Assembly: GCA_020524245.1 (NCBI GenBank) | Contig: JAIVLN010000009.1 | Coordinates: 1-64,000, forward strand | Direction: 5' to 3' | DNA from: Rossellomorea aquimaris | Lineage (GTDB): Bacteria; Bacillota; Bacilli; Bacillales; Fictibacillaceae | Length of the DNA stretch: 64,000 nucleotides | Shown here: positions 16,740 to 24,889 of the stretch, piece after piece | How the letters are laid out: the number at the start of each line of letters is the position of its first letter | Position numbering within the stretch: the stretch's first letter is position 1 | Notes under the pieces: model-generated | The model's database searches: none | The model's input: only the letters and a program-made list of their open reading frames with translations | What the model was told of the DNA's origin: nothing | Made by a program: the position numbers and the translations under genes

Positions 16740-18173
16740 TTATTTAGATTCTCGAGTATACCACCTGAACGCTTCCAGACTGTCCTTCAAGTCAACATCC
16801 TTCAGGTTGAAGTTTCTACCTACTCCGGCTGACAAAATTGCCGTCTTAATGGTAGCGAGTCGTTTTCGCCTCTGGAAGAAGGATTCCATCACTTCAAAGT
16901 CTTGCATACGTCTTTTCTCAGTGATCAACAATGACCTGGAGATCAAGCGTGATTGCACATAGAACGTTTTGTCCTCGACCAACCATTGGCCATCTTTAAA
17001 ACGGAGTACGCCAAATAAGGCGAGAACCGCTATTGGTAAAAGAAGAAGGATCCATAAGTTGGATGGAAGCCACCAGAACGCGGGAATTAAGATGACAGAA
17101 GGCAACACGGCTCGGATGAGATAGCGTCTAAGCGATCGTTTCGGTAAAGTATGCATATTGTTCGGCAATTCATAGCCAGGCAAAATCTTCTTCAACTCAT
17201 CATTCAGTCTAGACCGTTTGATAATCGGGAGTAGCATGGCAGATACACCTACTTCAGGACCTGCCCCGCCAGCACTTTCCACATGGACGGTCGAATATCC
17301 GAATGGTTGACGCAACACATTTTCCACAACCCTGACCCCTTGGACCCGTTGCAACGGGAAGGTCAATTCTCGCTTCTCTAATAGTCCTCTTGTTATGACA
17401 ATCCGGTCCTCATATCGCTTCAACTGGAAGTTGGCATATTTCAAAATCACACCCATGAATGAAATGAACCAGGCAATGAAAACCGAAAAGAACGCCAAAG
17501 CTGCAATGATGATCCAGCTGAAACCGCTCAACCAATTGAACGCAGTGACATAAAAATCTTCAGGTATGAGCGCATCTAACTGAGAACCAAATGTACCCAC
17601 AAGCGGAAGGGTCACACTTAACCCTCCAGATGTTGAAGCTGCGATGATCAAATCCTTCAAGGAAAGTGTATAGGTATATACTGGCAGTTCTTCTGCCTGC
17701 TGGACGTCCGCTTCCTCTTCGTTTTGCCCTGTGCCATGGTCACGTAATATGGCTGCCAGTCGATCGGCATCGGATTTGTTGATGGCGGATAGGGAAGCCT
17801 CAGCTCCCGCACCACCACCTGCTGTTTCTATGTTCACTTTCACCACGTTAAACATGCGATGTAAGATTCCTTGAGTGTAATCGATCGATTGGATTCTCTT
17901 TTTCGGAATGTACCGTTTCTTTCGGATGAATACCCCGTGTTCGATCTTCAATTCTTCACCCTCGATGTGATAGGTGAATCTGAGCCAATGAATGAGTCCA
18001 TAAACGGCAAGAAAGAAAATGAACAGGAAAGGTGCATAGGTCACCCATGTCAAACCAGTTTCATTCCCAGGACCGAATAGAAAGAAGATCACCAACGGGA
18101 TGATCCACTCTCTCAACATTTTCAAAAACGACAATCCAGCTGCTAATGGATGAAGGCGAGTCGGTTCATACAT
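16740..18173 (-). CDS. ydbT: PH-domain membrane protein YdbT
   Basis: A 477-residue membrane protein with three bacterial PH (bPH2, formerly DUF304) repeats between transmembrane pairs. The first repeat has EHGVFIRKKRYIPKKRIQSID and the second RGLLEKRELTFPLQRVQGVRV. In B. subtilis YdbS and YdbT together give resistance to the bacteriocin amylocyclicin. The ATG overlaps ydbS by 8 nt, so the two are coupled. Confidence 0.9.
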   Translation of the reverse strand: MYEPTRLHPLAAGLSFLKMLREWIIPLVIFFLFGPGNETGLTWVTYAPFLFIFFLAVYGLIHWLRFTYHIEGEELKIEHGVFIRKKRYIPKKRIQSIDYTQGILHRMFNVVKVNIETAGGGAGAEASLSAINKSDADRLAAILRDHGTGQNEEEADVQQAEELPVYTYTLSLKDLIIAASTSGGLSVTLPLVGTFGSQLDALIPEDFYVTAFNWLSGFSWIIIAALAFFSVFIAWFISFMGVILKYANFQLKRYEDRIVITRGLLEKRELTFPLQRVQGVRVVENVLRQPFGYSTVHVESAGGAGPEVGVSAMLLPIIKRSRLNDELKKILPGYELPNNMHTLPKRSLRRYLIRAVLPSVILIPAFWWLPSNLWILLLLPIAVLALFGVLRFKDGQWLVEDKTFYVQSRLISRSLLITEKRRMQDFEVMESFFQRRKRLATIKTAILSAGVGRNFNLKDVDLKDSLEAFRWYTRESK

Positions 18174-18645
18174 CTTCTTCTGTCACCCTTGCCATGTTCG
18201 AGATGAAGTCCCGGACTTGATCAGCCGTTTCGTTATCTAGTGCAGGAATCTCATGGATCGTAGCTGCAGTAGAAATCGTAACAGAAGAAAGGTTGTAATG
18301 GCGTAACAGCGGTCCCTGTTTCGTATCCACATGCTGGACACGCACCATCGGAATCAACACTCTTCGAATGATGAATAATCCAAACTTCAATTCAATCTCA
18401 TACTCTCTTACTTCATAACGCCATATTCGATACCGGATCTTCGGAACCACTTGAATCATTATGTATGAAAGGAGGACTGATAACACGATGACGACAACAG
18501 GTACCCATATAGGAAGGTCAGTTAATGTAACCAGCACCACACTTCCAATTGAAGCCGCCAGGAACAATAAACTGTTCAGTGCACCACTGATTCTCCAGAC
18601 GGAAAGAGCTTTTGGAGCGATTTTTTGAGACGGTTCTTTACGCAT
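18166..18645 (-). CDS. ydbS: PH-domain membrane protein YdbS
   Basis: A 159-residue protein with two transmembrane helices (about 22-65) and one bPH2 domain (YEIELKFGLFIIRRVLIPMVRVQHVD). It is the small partner of the larger PH-domain protein downstream and overlaps it by 8 nt. The pair and its order match B. subtilis ydbS-ydbT. Confidence 0.9.
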   Translation of the reverse strand: MRKEPSQKIAPKALSVWRISGALNSLLFLAASIGSVVLVTLTDLPIWVPVVVIVLSVLLSYIMIQVVPKIRYRIWRYEVREYEIELKFGLFIIRRVLIPMVRVQHVDTKQGPLLRHYNLSSVTISTAATIHEIPALDNETADQVRDFISNMARVTEEDV

Positions 18646-18771
18646 GAATATTTAGTCCTTCCTAGCTGAAATATAGTCCATTCAGCTTCTGAATGTATTA
18701 TAACGTAGAAATGTCCGATTTCCTATAAAAGTAAAAGTCTGTTTTCGCAAACTTCGTTGATCCTGAAAGTC

Positions 18772-18996
18772 GTTGATTTCCGTTCCAGGATGCTCGCTTT
18801 CCGCGGGGCGTGCGGTGAGCCCACTCGTCGCCTGGCGTTCTCAGGAGTCTCCTTTTCAAGGAAGCCATTTGTGCTCCTGCGTCTACATGAAAAGCCTGTC
18901 GAAGCGAGCTTCCTCGTCGCATGCCTTGCGAGGAGATTATTCAGGTAGTAGGCACGCTAATCCCGCAGGAGTCTCGCACCTTGCTCTCCAATCAAC
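18772..18996. repeat. MITE-like dispersed repeat with terminal inverted repeats
   Basis: A 225-bp GC-rich segment inside an AT-rich 485-bp gap. It is bounded by GTTGATT (18772-18778) and AATCAAC (18990-18996). The ends match imperfectly further in, to CCGCGGG on the left and CCCGCAGGAG on the right. Similar CGCTTTCCGCGGG...CAATCAACTTG sequences recur in many Bacillaceae genomes as I remember them. It has no ORF of its own with an RBS. The rest of the gap (18646-18771, 18997-19064) shows nothing clear. Confidence 0.65.
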
Positions 18997-19064
18997 TTGC
19001 ACAAGGTGATTAGTTCAAAATGACTTAAAAGCAACAATCTTTTAGAAAAGAACCAAGTAAAAAG

Positions 19065-19122
19065 GATGCACCCCCTTATCTCTCCGAATAGCTTAAATCC
19101 AGAGTAGACAAGTCGGTGCATC
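19065..19122 (-). terminator. Terminator of the DD-carboxypeptidase gene
   Basis: GATGCACC and GGTGCATC form an outer 8-bp stem over a long internal loop, followed on the minus strand by CTTTTTAC. Confidence 0.55.
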
Positions 19123-19130
19123 TCTTTATC

Positions 19131-20372
19131 TTATCTTCTAAAGTGATTGATTTCATCTAACATCTTATCCATACGGTCTCGCTTCCGCCTACGCTTCAAT
19201 TTCAGGCGATATCCGTTCAGTATAAACAACAGAAGTAAAGCTGCTAAAGTGATCAGAGTGAACATTGCCCAGGCGGGACCTTCTTCATCCTCCTGCTGGA
19301 CATCTCCCATCACCGCTTCCGTCGGCTCGGAAGATGCTGTAGCTACACTCTCTTCAGGTACTTCATCTGGAAGCAACGGGAACGAAGCGAGTTCTTCATC
19401 CACCATGTTGGTGACGATAAGATTCCCTTCACGATCCATGGTTGTTTTAAACTTTTCACCTATTGGTTGTGTGAAGAATTTGTCTTCTTTCAGGGTGTAT
19501 TCTTTCCCCGCTTCATCCACCAATACGGTTCCCCTTTCGATTTTCTTCGTTTCGAAGTTTTCGAATCCGTAATCCATCAGGGCGATCGTATCAGCGTAAG
19601 CTTGCTCAGAGGTATCACTTTTCATCGTCACAGCGATGTAAGAGGTCTCACCTTTTTTCGCAGCCGTAACCAGGGTGTGCTGCGATTGACTTGTATACCC
19701 ATTCTTCACGCCAAAAGTTCCATCGTATCTCCATAGGAGCTTGTGATGGTTGACGAGTGTCGTATCCCACCCTTTTCCAATCCAAGGCAGGGTTTTCGTA
19801 CCGACGATCTGTTTGAAATCCTCATTTTCCAGCGCGTACTGGGTGATCTGTGCCATATCCGATGCAGTCGTGTAATGATTTTCATCATAAAGTCCGCTCG
19901 GATTAACAAAGTTTGTATTTTCCAGTCCTAGCTGATCGGTTACAAACGTATTCATTTGATTCGAAAATTCTTCAACGCTTCCTGCAAGATGTTCTGCAAT
20001 TGCAATTGCTGCATCATTTCCCGAATTGATCATCAGCCCTTCTACGAGCTGACGCAGTGGCATTTGTTCTCCCTCAAGCAAATACACTCTCGTGCCTTCA
20101 ACGGTTGCTGCTTTTTTACTAATGGTGACTTGCTCATCCAGTTGACCTGATTCAAGTGCGAGGATCGCTGTGACGATTTTCGTTATACTCGCTGGATACA
20201 TTCTCTTTTCAGAGCCTTGATTCAACAAGACTTCTCCAGTCGTTGCGTCCACTAAAATGAATGTCTCACTGAACAAGTTGTTTGGTCGGTCGGACTCAGC
20301 ATAAGCATGGAAAGGGATGAGCCAAAACGTGACAATGAGGAAAGATGTAAGGAAGCAATTCACCTTTTTCAT
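19131..20372 (-). CDS. D-alanyl-D-alanine carboxypeptidase (penicillin-binding protein 5 family)
   Basis: A 413-residue S11 family peptidase that trims the terminal D-Ala from peptidoglycan stem peptides. A signal peptide (about 1-25) is followed by SxxK in PASITKIV, SGN in MINSGNDAA and KNG in GVKNGYTSQ, which replaces the usual KTG. A C-terminal helix (about 372-393) and a basic tail anchor it to the membrane. Length and architecture are like DacA/DacF, and I cannot assign which. It stands alone between a terminator and a 115-bp gap. Confidence 0.88.
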   Translation of the reverse strand: MKKVNCFLTSFLIVTFWLIPFHAYAESDRPNNLFSETFILVDATTGEVLLNQGSEKRMYPASITKIVTAILALESGQLDEQVTISKKAATVEGTRVYLLEGEQMPLRQLVEGLMINSGNDAAIAIAEHLAGSVEEFSNQMNTFVTDQLGLENTNFVNPSGLYDENHYTTASDMAQITQYALENEDFKQIVGTKTLPWIGKGWDTTLVNHHKLLWRYDGTFGVKNGYTSQSQHTLVTAAKKGETSYIAVTMKSDTSEQAYADTIALMDYGFENFETKKIERGTVLVDEAGKEYTLKEDKFFTQPIGEKFKTTMDREGNLIVTNMVDEELASFPLLPDEVPEESVATASSEPTEAVMGDVQQEDEEGPAWAMFTLITLAALLLLFILNGYRLKLKRRRKRDRMDKMLDEINHFRR

Positions 20373-20488
20373 TTTGATTAGCCCCTAAAGTTTATTGTTA
20401 TCTTTATAGTATTCGTGTTGTATGGGTAATTTGACAGGACCTTGTTGTTATTCCCATTTTCTTTTATTAGAGGCTGATCCGCAAAACA

Positions 20489-20926
20489 TTATTTCCCAAT
20501 TTGATAGGGTTTTGTAGCTTTTTTCAAGAAATCTTGCAGGATTCGTAGGTCTTCAGGAAATGAAAGAGGCAAATGAGGCAATTCTTCCAGTGTCATCCAA
20601 CGAATTTCATGAATGAGTTGGTCTGGATCCTGGATGGTTTGTTCGCCACTGATGATCTCCACATGGAAGTAATGTACTGTAACATCGATTCCATATGAAT
20701 GCCCTCTTTTGACGAACAGTTTTTTCTGAACTTCTCCTATGTAACCCGTTTCTTCTTTCAGTTCTCTTAAACAGCAGTCTTCAGAAGATTCGTTTTGGTG
20801 TTTCCCTCCCGATGGGATGGACCATCGCTTCGGTTCATCGCGTTTTCCTTGTAAAACCATCAAGACTTTATCTTCGTTGATACATAAAGCTGCCGAGCCT
20901 TCCCACATACACATCGCTCCCTTCAC
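20489..20926 (-). CDS. NUDIX hydrolase
   Basis: A 145-residue NUDIX protein. The complete box is GGKHQNESSEDCCLRELKEETGY (first G at residue 40), fitting Gx5Ex7REUxEExGU. Two adjacent Cys inside the box are unusual. Substrate cannot be read from the sequence. The GTG/ATG start region (MKGAMCMWEGSAA) offers several starts. It is a single gene. Confidence 0.85.
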   Translation of the reverse strand: MKGAMCMWEGSAALCINEDKVLMVLQGKRDEPKRWSIPSGGKHQNESSEDCCLRELKEETGYIGEVQKKLFVKRGHSYGIDVTVHYFHVEIISGEQTIQDPDQLIHEIRWMTLEELPHLPLSFPEDLRILQDFLKKATKPYQIGK

Positions 20927-21002
20927 TTATTCTTTTTACATATCAGGAACAATTTCCTCGTCTCATCTATGAACGTTTCATGACAGCTTCGTTCCTTCAC
21001 AA

Positions 21003-21032
21003 TAAAAAAGACCAGTCGGATGACTAGTCTTT
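21003..21032 (-). terminator. Terminator after the 267-residue orphan gene
   Basis: On the minus strand AAAGACTAGTC pairs with GACTGGTCTTT around ATCC and is followed by TTTATT. Confidence 0.75.
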
Positions 21033-21046
21033 AGCTTCTATATGAT

Positions 21047-21850
21047 TTAGAAATTCACAGTTCGCACTGGCATGCTGCGGCGGGAGATCGCTTCTTTTCC
21101 AGTCCGCAAGTTTAATAGAGAATAGCGATCGGACCGTCCCGTCTTCACATCGAGTTCTTGAATCAAAATGTCCTTCCCTTTTACAAAAAGGAACCTTGGA
21201 CAAATGGAAACATCGTACTCTTGAGTGATTTCAAATTCCGCGTCCAACATCAGGATCTTTTTTGGACTATCCTCTGTCAAAGGATAGGCTGATATATACA
21301 GGTTCTCTTGCAATACAAGGATATCCGCTGGTGCAAAGTGAGTCCCGAGTTCCACGAAATCAATAGAGCGGCCATTCAGAATATATAATCTTGCCGTGTC
21401 GAGATCAACAACGTACGTAGATACACAAACGGAATCATTATAGAAATTCACGTCCCATATGAATCCATCAATCTCCCATTCATGTAGGAGTTTCAAGTTT
21501 TCTTTTGCGAATTGATATACATGTCCTACTTCCCCATCACCTTCACAAGCGACGACCACACATTGATCAAACTCATAAATATTAGGTGTTCCTACAACCT
21601 TCTTCTTCAGGATCATACCTGTATGTTCATTCATTGCGACCAAGTCATATTTCCCTTTTCTGTCAATCGGATAATAATACCAGTTATTGTTCGCTGCGTC
21701 GACGATAAGTTTCTTTTTCTTTGTTTGGGTACTTTTGACTATTTTATGATCTGTCGTTCTTGTCGATCTTCCTAGGCTAGATTCGCGAGAAGCATAAAAC
21801 GGGTCTTTCGGTTCGTGGCGGTTGCGAAATAAATTGTTCATATTTCCCAT
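21047..21850 (-). CDS. Hypothetical protein, 267 residues
   Basis: I do not recognise this protein. Residues 1-50 are basic and polar with a run of lysines (TKKKKL). The rest alternates short hydrophobic strands (YDLVAMNEHTGMILKKKVVG, CVVVACEGDGEVGHVYQF, DILVLQENLYISAYPL), as in a beta-propeller-like or LpqB-like fold with about four to five blades. No signal peptide or membrane helix. A GGAGGATAG RBS supports the ATG. It is monocistronic with its own terminator, and divergent from the quorum-sensing cassette. Confidence 0.7.
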   Translation of the reverse strand: MGNMNNLFRNRHEPKDPFYASRESSLGRSTRTTDHKIVKSTQTKKKKLIVDAANNNWYYYPIDRKGKYDLVAMNEHTGMILKKKVVGTPNIYEFDQCVVVACEGDGEVGHVYQFAKENLKLLHEWEIDGFIWDVNFYNDSVCVSTYVVDLDTARLYILNGRSIDFVELGTHFAPADILVLQENLYISAYPLTEDSPKKILMLDAEFEITQEYDVSICPRFLFVKGKDILIQELDVKTGRSDRYSLLNLRTGKEAISRRSMPVRTVNF

Positions 21851-21970
21851 TATGCTATCCTCCCATTCATGTCATAATTAAAACAAGAACATTCTTACTA
21901 TACTAAGTGTTGCAATCTTCTCAATAGAGTGAAAAACTAGTTTGAAAGACTAACTGAGATTTCCTTTTTG

Positions 21971-21979
21971 TGTTATATT
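21971..21979 (+). promoter_or_regulatory. Extended -10 promoter of the NprR-like receptor gene
   Basis: TGTTATATT is a TGn extended -10. No good -35 lies 16-18 bp upstream (TTGAAA at 21942 is too far), which fits an activator-dependent or extended -10 promoter. The leader would be about 105 nt. Confidence 0.5.
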
Positions 21980-22009
21980 AATTTTATCAAAGGAACATAT
22001 GGTCCTGTA

Positions 22010-22080
22010 TTGGGAAAAATGGTAGTTTTGATAGACAATATTTGAGGGGTTTTCGGGTCAATTTTCCCAAGTTTGGGAGG
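22010..22080 (+). promoter_or_regulatory. Leader with competing stems that can hide the receptor RBS
   Basis: TTTTCCCAA (22062-22070) can pair either with TTGGGAAAA at 22010-22018 or with TTGGGAG at 22073-22079, which includes the GGAGG Shine-Dalgarno sequence (22076-22080). This is the geometry of an anti-Shine-Dalgarno and anti-anti-Shine-Dalgarno switch. Whether it works is inference. Confidence 0.4.
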
Positions 22081-22089
22081 GGGGATATT

Positions 22090-23346
22090 TTGATAGGACA
22101 AAGAATAAGATATTACAGGAAAACAAAAGGCCTCACTCAAGAAGAACTAGCCAAAGGGATTTGCTCCGTCTCTTACCTCAGTAAAATAGAAAACGGCGAC
22201 GCCAAATCCAGTGAAGACGTCATTCAGCTTCTGTGTGAAAGGCTTGGTATATCTCCTACAGAAGAACAGTTAGATGTTAATATATTGGGTTTATTAAATG
22301 AATGGAACTATTTAATGGTTGTTAGAAAATATGAAGAAGCTGAGAAACTACATCTTAAAATCAAAAAATACCTTCCATTTATAGAAGACCCACAGTTGAT
22401 TACTAGGTATGATTTATTTTTAACAAGATATTACCTGCTACATAATAATCTTGATGAAGCTAACAATATAATTACGAAAATAAATAAGTTACAAGAAAAT
22501 TATCAGGATCCCTCTCTTATCTTTTACTATAATTTCGTAAATGGATTTTTCAACTACTTTATAAAAGAGTACTCTAAAGCATTAACTTATTTTGATAAAG
22601 CAGAAGGATTTCTTACTCAAACTCCATTAAATCAAGTTGAAGTTGGCGTTTTTTACTACAGCATAGCATTAACTCATAGTTACTTGTTCCACAGTACATC
22701 TGTAATGACTTATGCTTATAAAGCGCTAGAAATTTTTGATAAAGAATATAATTTTAGCAGAAGTTCCGATTGTCAAATTTTATTAGGTATATCTAATCGC
22801 AGAATTAAAAATTATTCACAATCCGAATATCACTTTAATCAAGCTTTAAAATTTGCTGAATCATTTAATGATAATCGTAGCTTAGGGATCATCTATCATA
22901 ATATAGGGTTTTTATATAGTAACAAAGGTCAACCGGAGTCAGCAATTCAACATTATTTGAAAAGTTTATCAATAAAGGGTAAAAATGAAAGTTCTAATGT
23001 TTTCATCACTTACTTTTTGATAGCTAAGGAATACTTAAATCTCAAAGAGCTTTCATTGTCAAGAGAATGGCTGAATAAGGTATACCAACAACTTAAAGAA
23101 AAATCAAATGAAGAATACCAAATACATGCAAAGATATTAGATTATCGTCTTAAAAATGAATTTAATAAAGAGTTTGAAACCTACTTAAAAAAAGTGGCTA
23201 TACCCTACTTCCAAGATAAAAATATATTAGAGCATGTGAGTGAATATGCTGCACTGCTAGCAAATTATTATTACAAGAATTCTCAATATAAAAGTGCAAG
23301 TGAATTTTATCACTTAGCATTAATAACAAATAAACAAATTATATAA
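22090..23346 (+). CDS. HTH-TPR quorum-sensing receptor of the RRNPP family (NprR/PlcR-like)
   Basis: A 418-residue cytoplasmic regulator. Residues 1-60 form an XRE-type HTH (IGQRIRYYRKTKGLTQEELA, GICSVSYLSKIENG), whose GICSxSYLSKIE signature is typical of PlcR and NprR. Residues about 70-415 are TPR repeats (for example DNRSLGIIYHNIGFLYSNKG). Length equals NprR, longer than PlcR. The start is TTG at 22090 behind GGGAGGGGGG. An upstream ATG at 22042 has no RBS. A pheromone precursor gene follows after 13 nt. The coding sequence is much more AT-rich than its neighbours, which suggests horizontal transfer. Confidence 0.9.
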   Translation: MIGQRIRYYRKTKGLTQEELAKGICSVSYLSKIENGDAKSSEDVIQLLCERLGISPTEEQLDVNILGLLNEWNYLMVVRKYEEAEKLHLKIKKYLPFIEDPQLITRYDLFLTRYYLLHNNLDEANNIITKINKLQENYQDPSLIFYYNFVNGFFNYFIKEYSKALTYFDKAEGFLTQTPLNQVEVGVFYYSIALTHSYLFHSTSVMTYAYKALEIFDKEYNFSRSSDCQILLGISNRRIKNYSQSEYHFNQALKFAESFNDNRSLGIIYHNIGFLYSNKGQPESAIQHYLKSLSIKGKNESSNVFITYFLIAKEYLNLKELSLSREWLNKVYQQLKEKSNEEYQIHAKILDYRLKNEFNKEFETYLKKVAIPYFQDKNILEHVSEYAALLANYYYKNSQYKSASEFYHLALITNKQII

Positions 23347-23359
23347 AAGGGTGTGTAAA

Positions 23360-23605
23360 ATGAAGAAATTAATTATTTCTTTTTCAGTACTTTTAACTTT
23401 ATGCTTTTGTCTTGGGAGTGGCTCAATAAAAGATATAAATAATAAGATGGTTTTTGATGAAAATCCTCCGATGGAATCATCATTAGTTGGATATGATGAA
23501 AATCCACCTATGAAACATTCATTTATCGTATTTGATGAGAACCCACCTATGAAACATTCCTATATCGCATTTGATGAGAACCCACCTATGTCTATTAAAC
23601 TTTAA
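23360..23605 (+). CDS. Secreted pheromone precursor with four DENPPM repeats
   Basis: An 81-residue propeptide. A signal peptide (MKKLIISFSVLLTLCFC) is followed by four copies of [F/Y]DENPPM with the D at residues 33, 46, 59 and 72, exactly 13 apart. Spacers vary (ESSLVG, KHSFIV, KHSYIA). Position directly behind an NprR-like receptor gene, size, Sec signal and repeats together identify it as its cognate signal peptide. The mature peptide is probably within FDENPPM, re-imported by Opp, as for other RRNPP pheromones. AAGGG RBS 8 nt before the ATG. A GTG at 23351 is an alternative start. I know no described pheromone with this sequence. Confidence 0.87.
   Translation: MKKLIISFSVLLTLCFCLGSGSIKDINNKMVFDENPPMESSLVGYDENPPMKHSFIVFDENPPMKHSYIAFDENPPMSIKL
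23453..23590 (+). repeat. 39-bp tandem repeat encoding the pheromone units
   Basis: Four copies of a 39-bp unit built on TTTGATGAGAACCCACCTATG. Copies 3 and 4 are identical over this core, copies 1 and 2 diverge at third positions while keeping DENPPM. This suggests recent duplication at the 3' end and selection on the peptide. Confidence 0.85.
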
Positions 23606-23629
23606 AAGAAGGCATCCGCCTTCTTTTTT
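23604..23629 (+). terminator. Terminator of the receptor-pheromone operon
   Basis: AAAGAAGGC pairs with GCCTTCTTT around ATCC, followed by TTTC. It overlaps the stop codon and may serve the converging tag gene too. Confidence 0.8.
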
Positions 23630-23639
23630 CTTTATCTTC

Positions 23640-24152
23640 TTAATTGTTCCTAAAACACTCATCACTGTGGTCGGGTTGGATAAACCCTGCTGCCATGAGG
23701 AAACTTTCTGCAGTTGTTAGTCCTACGTGCTTGAACGCTTTCTGAATGACTTTTTGCTTTTCAATCGTCTCGTCAGGCAAGGAATCGAAGTATTTTTTCA
23801 GGCTGCCATGTTGTTGAATCAGTTCCTCTGCTACATTTGCATTGTGAATTGTAGCTTCAATTTTCCTTCTATGTCTGACAATCCCCTTATCTTGTAACAA
23901 CTCTTCTACTTTGTTATTATCGTAATTTTTCACCATATCAATAGAGAAAGAATCGAAGGCTTTCCGGAAGTTTTCACGCTTATGTAATATCGTTTTCCAA
24001 CTTAGACCGGCTTGAAAAATCTCAAGAGTGAGTGCTTCAAACAATGCATCATCTTCATAAACAGGTTGACCCCACTCTTCATCATGATAGTGGATGAGAA
24101 GCGGATCCTCCTCACACCATTTACAACGGATTAATTCTTTCGTCTTTTCCAT
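23640..24152 (-). CDS. tag: DNA-3-methyladenine glycosylase I
   Basis: A 170-residue base-excision-repair glycosylase that removes 3-methyladenine. It has the Tag signatures RCKWCEEDPLLIHYHDEEWG near the N-terminus, with Cys and His zinc ligands, and LTLEIFQAGLSWKTIL around the substrate pocket. The last ligand region is QPDHSDECF. The RBS GGGGGTTC precedes the ATG. Single gene, convergent with the pheromone operon. Confidence 0.93.
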   Translation of the reverse strand: MEKTKELIRCKWCEEDPLLIHYHDEEWGQPVYEDDALFEALTLEIFQAGLSWKTILHKRENFRKAFDSFSIDMVKNYDNNKVEELLQDKGIVRHRRKIEATIHNANVAEELIQQHGSLKKYFDSLPDETIEKQKVIQKAFKHVGLTTAESFLMAAGFIQPDHSDECFRNN

Positions 24153-24235
24153 ATCTGAACCCCCGTCTTATATAATATAGATAACACTTGTCCACTTTAA
24201 CTTTACTTGTTTCTCCAAATAAATTCTACGGTTTC

Positions 24236-24262
24236 TGAAACGTAATTCAATTGCCCTACGTC
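24236..24262 (+). promoter_or_regulatory. ECF-type autoregulatory promoter
   Basis: TGAAAC (24236-24241) and CGTC (24259-24262) are spaced 17 bp, the sigma-W/X-like ECF pattern. The site lies 37 bp before the ECF sigma gene start. Confidence 0.75.
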
Positions 24263-24298
24263 TGTAGGTTAAAGAGCATATAAAAGGAGGTCAGCAGG

Positions 24299-24889
24299 TT
24301 GGAAGAATATCAACCGAGGCAACGGTCGAAGATACAGTTGGATAAGATCATCGGACGTTACCCGAAAGAAGAAATCATTGAACATATGATGGATCAATAC
24401 GGGGAGAAATTAACCCGTCTTGCGTATACGTATGTGAAAGATTGGGGTCGGGCTGAGGACATTGTACAGGATGTCTTCGTCACGTGTTACACGAAAATGG
24501 ATTCATTCCGTGGCGAATCCTCAGTAAAGACGTGGATTTACAGAATCACCATAAACCGGTGCCATGATTACCATCGTACTTGGTCGTTCCGAAACCTCCA
24601 ATTTACAGACAAAATCTCACGCTGGATGAAAGGAGATTCCAAAACTCCTGAAAGTGACCTGCTTGCCAAGGATGAGAAGGAAGCCCTTGCGAACCAAGTC
24701 CTTTCACTCCCCGTCAAATATCGTGAGGTTCTATTGCTGTACTATTTTGAAGAGCTTTCCGTCCAGGAAATCAGCCTGATGCTCTTTATTAATGAATCAA
24801 CCATTAAAACTCGTCTACATCGTGGAAGACAGATGTTGAAAGAAGCCATCTCAGCAGAAAGGAGCATGGATGATGGAAGAGCAACTTAA
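24299..24889 (+). CDS. ECF-family RNA polymerase sigma factor
   Basis: A 196-residue ECF sigma factor with region 2 (YVKDWGRAEDIVQDVFVTCY, FRGESSVKTWIYRITINRC) and region 4 (LPVKYREVLLLYYFEELSVQ, INESTIKTRLHRGRQML). TTG start with AAAAGGAGG upstream. The next gene overlaps and encodes a single-pass membrane protein, its probable anti-sigma. An ECF-like promoter upstream suggests autoregulation. I cannot assign it to a named B. subtilis factor. Confidence 0.9.
   Translation: MEEYQPRQRSKIQLDKIIGRYPKEEIIEHMMDQYGEKLTRLAYTYVKDWGRAEDIVQDVFVTCYTKMDSFRGESSVKTWIYRITINRCHDYHRTWSFRNLQFTDKISRWMKGDSKTPESDLLAKDEKEALANQVLSLPVKYREVLLLYYFEELSVQEISLMLFINESTIKTRLHRGRQMLKEAISAERSMDDGRAT

Noticed and set aside
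22042-22089. ATG start at 22042 for the quorum-sensing receptor
   Set aside because: No RBS. The extension would translate the leader including the competing stems. TTG at 22090 behind GGGAGGGGGG fits the HTH start.
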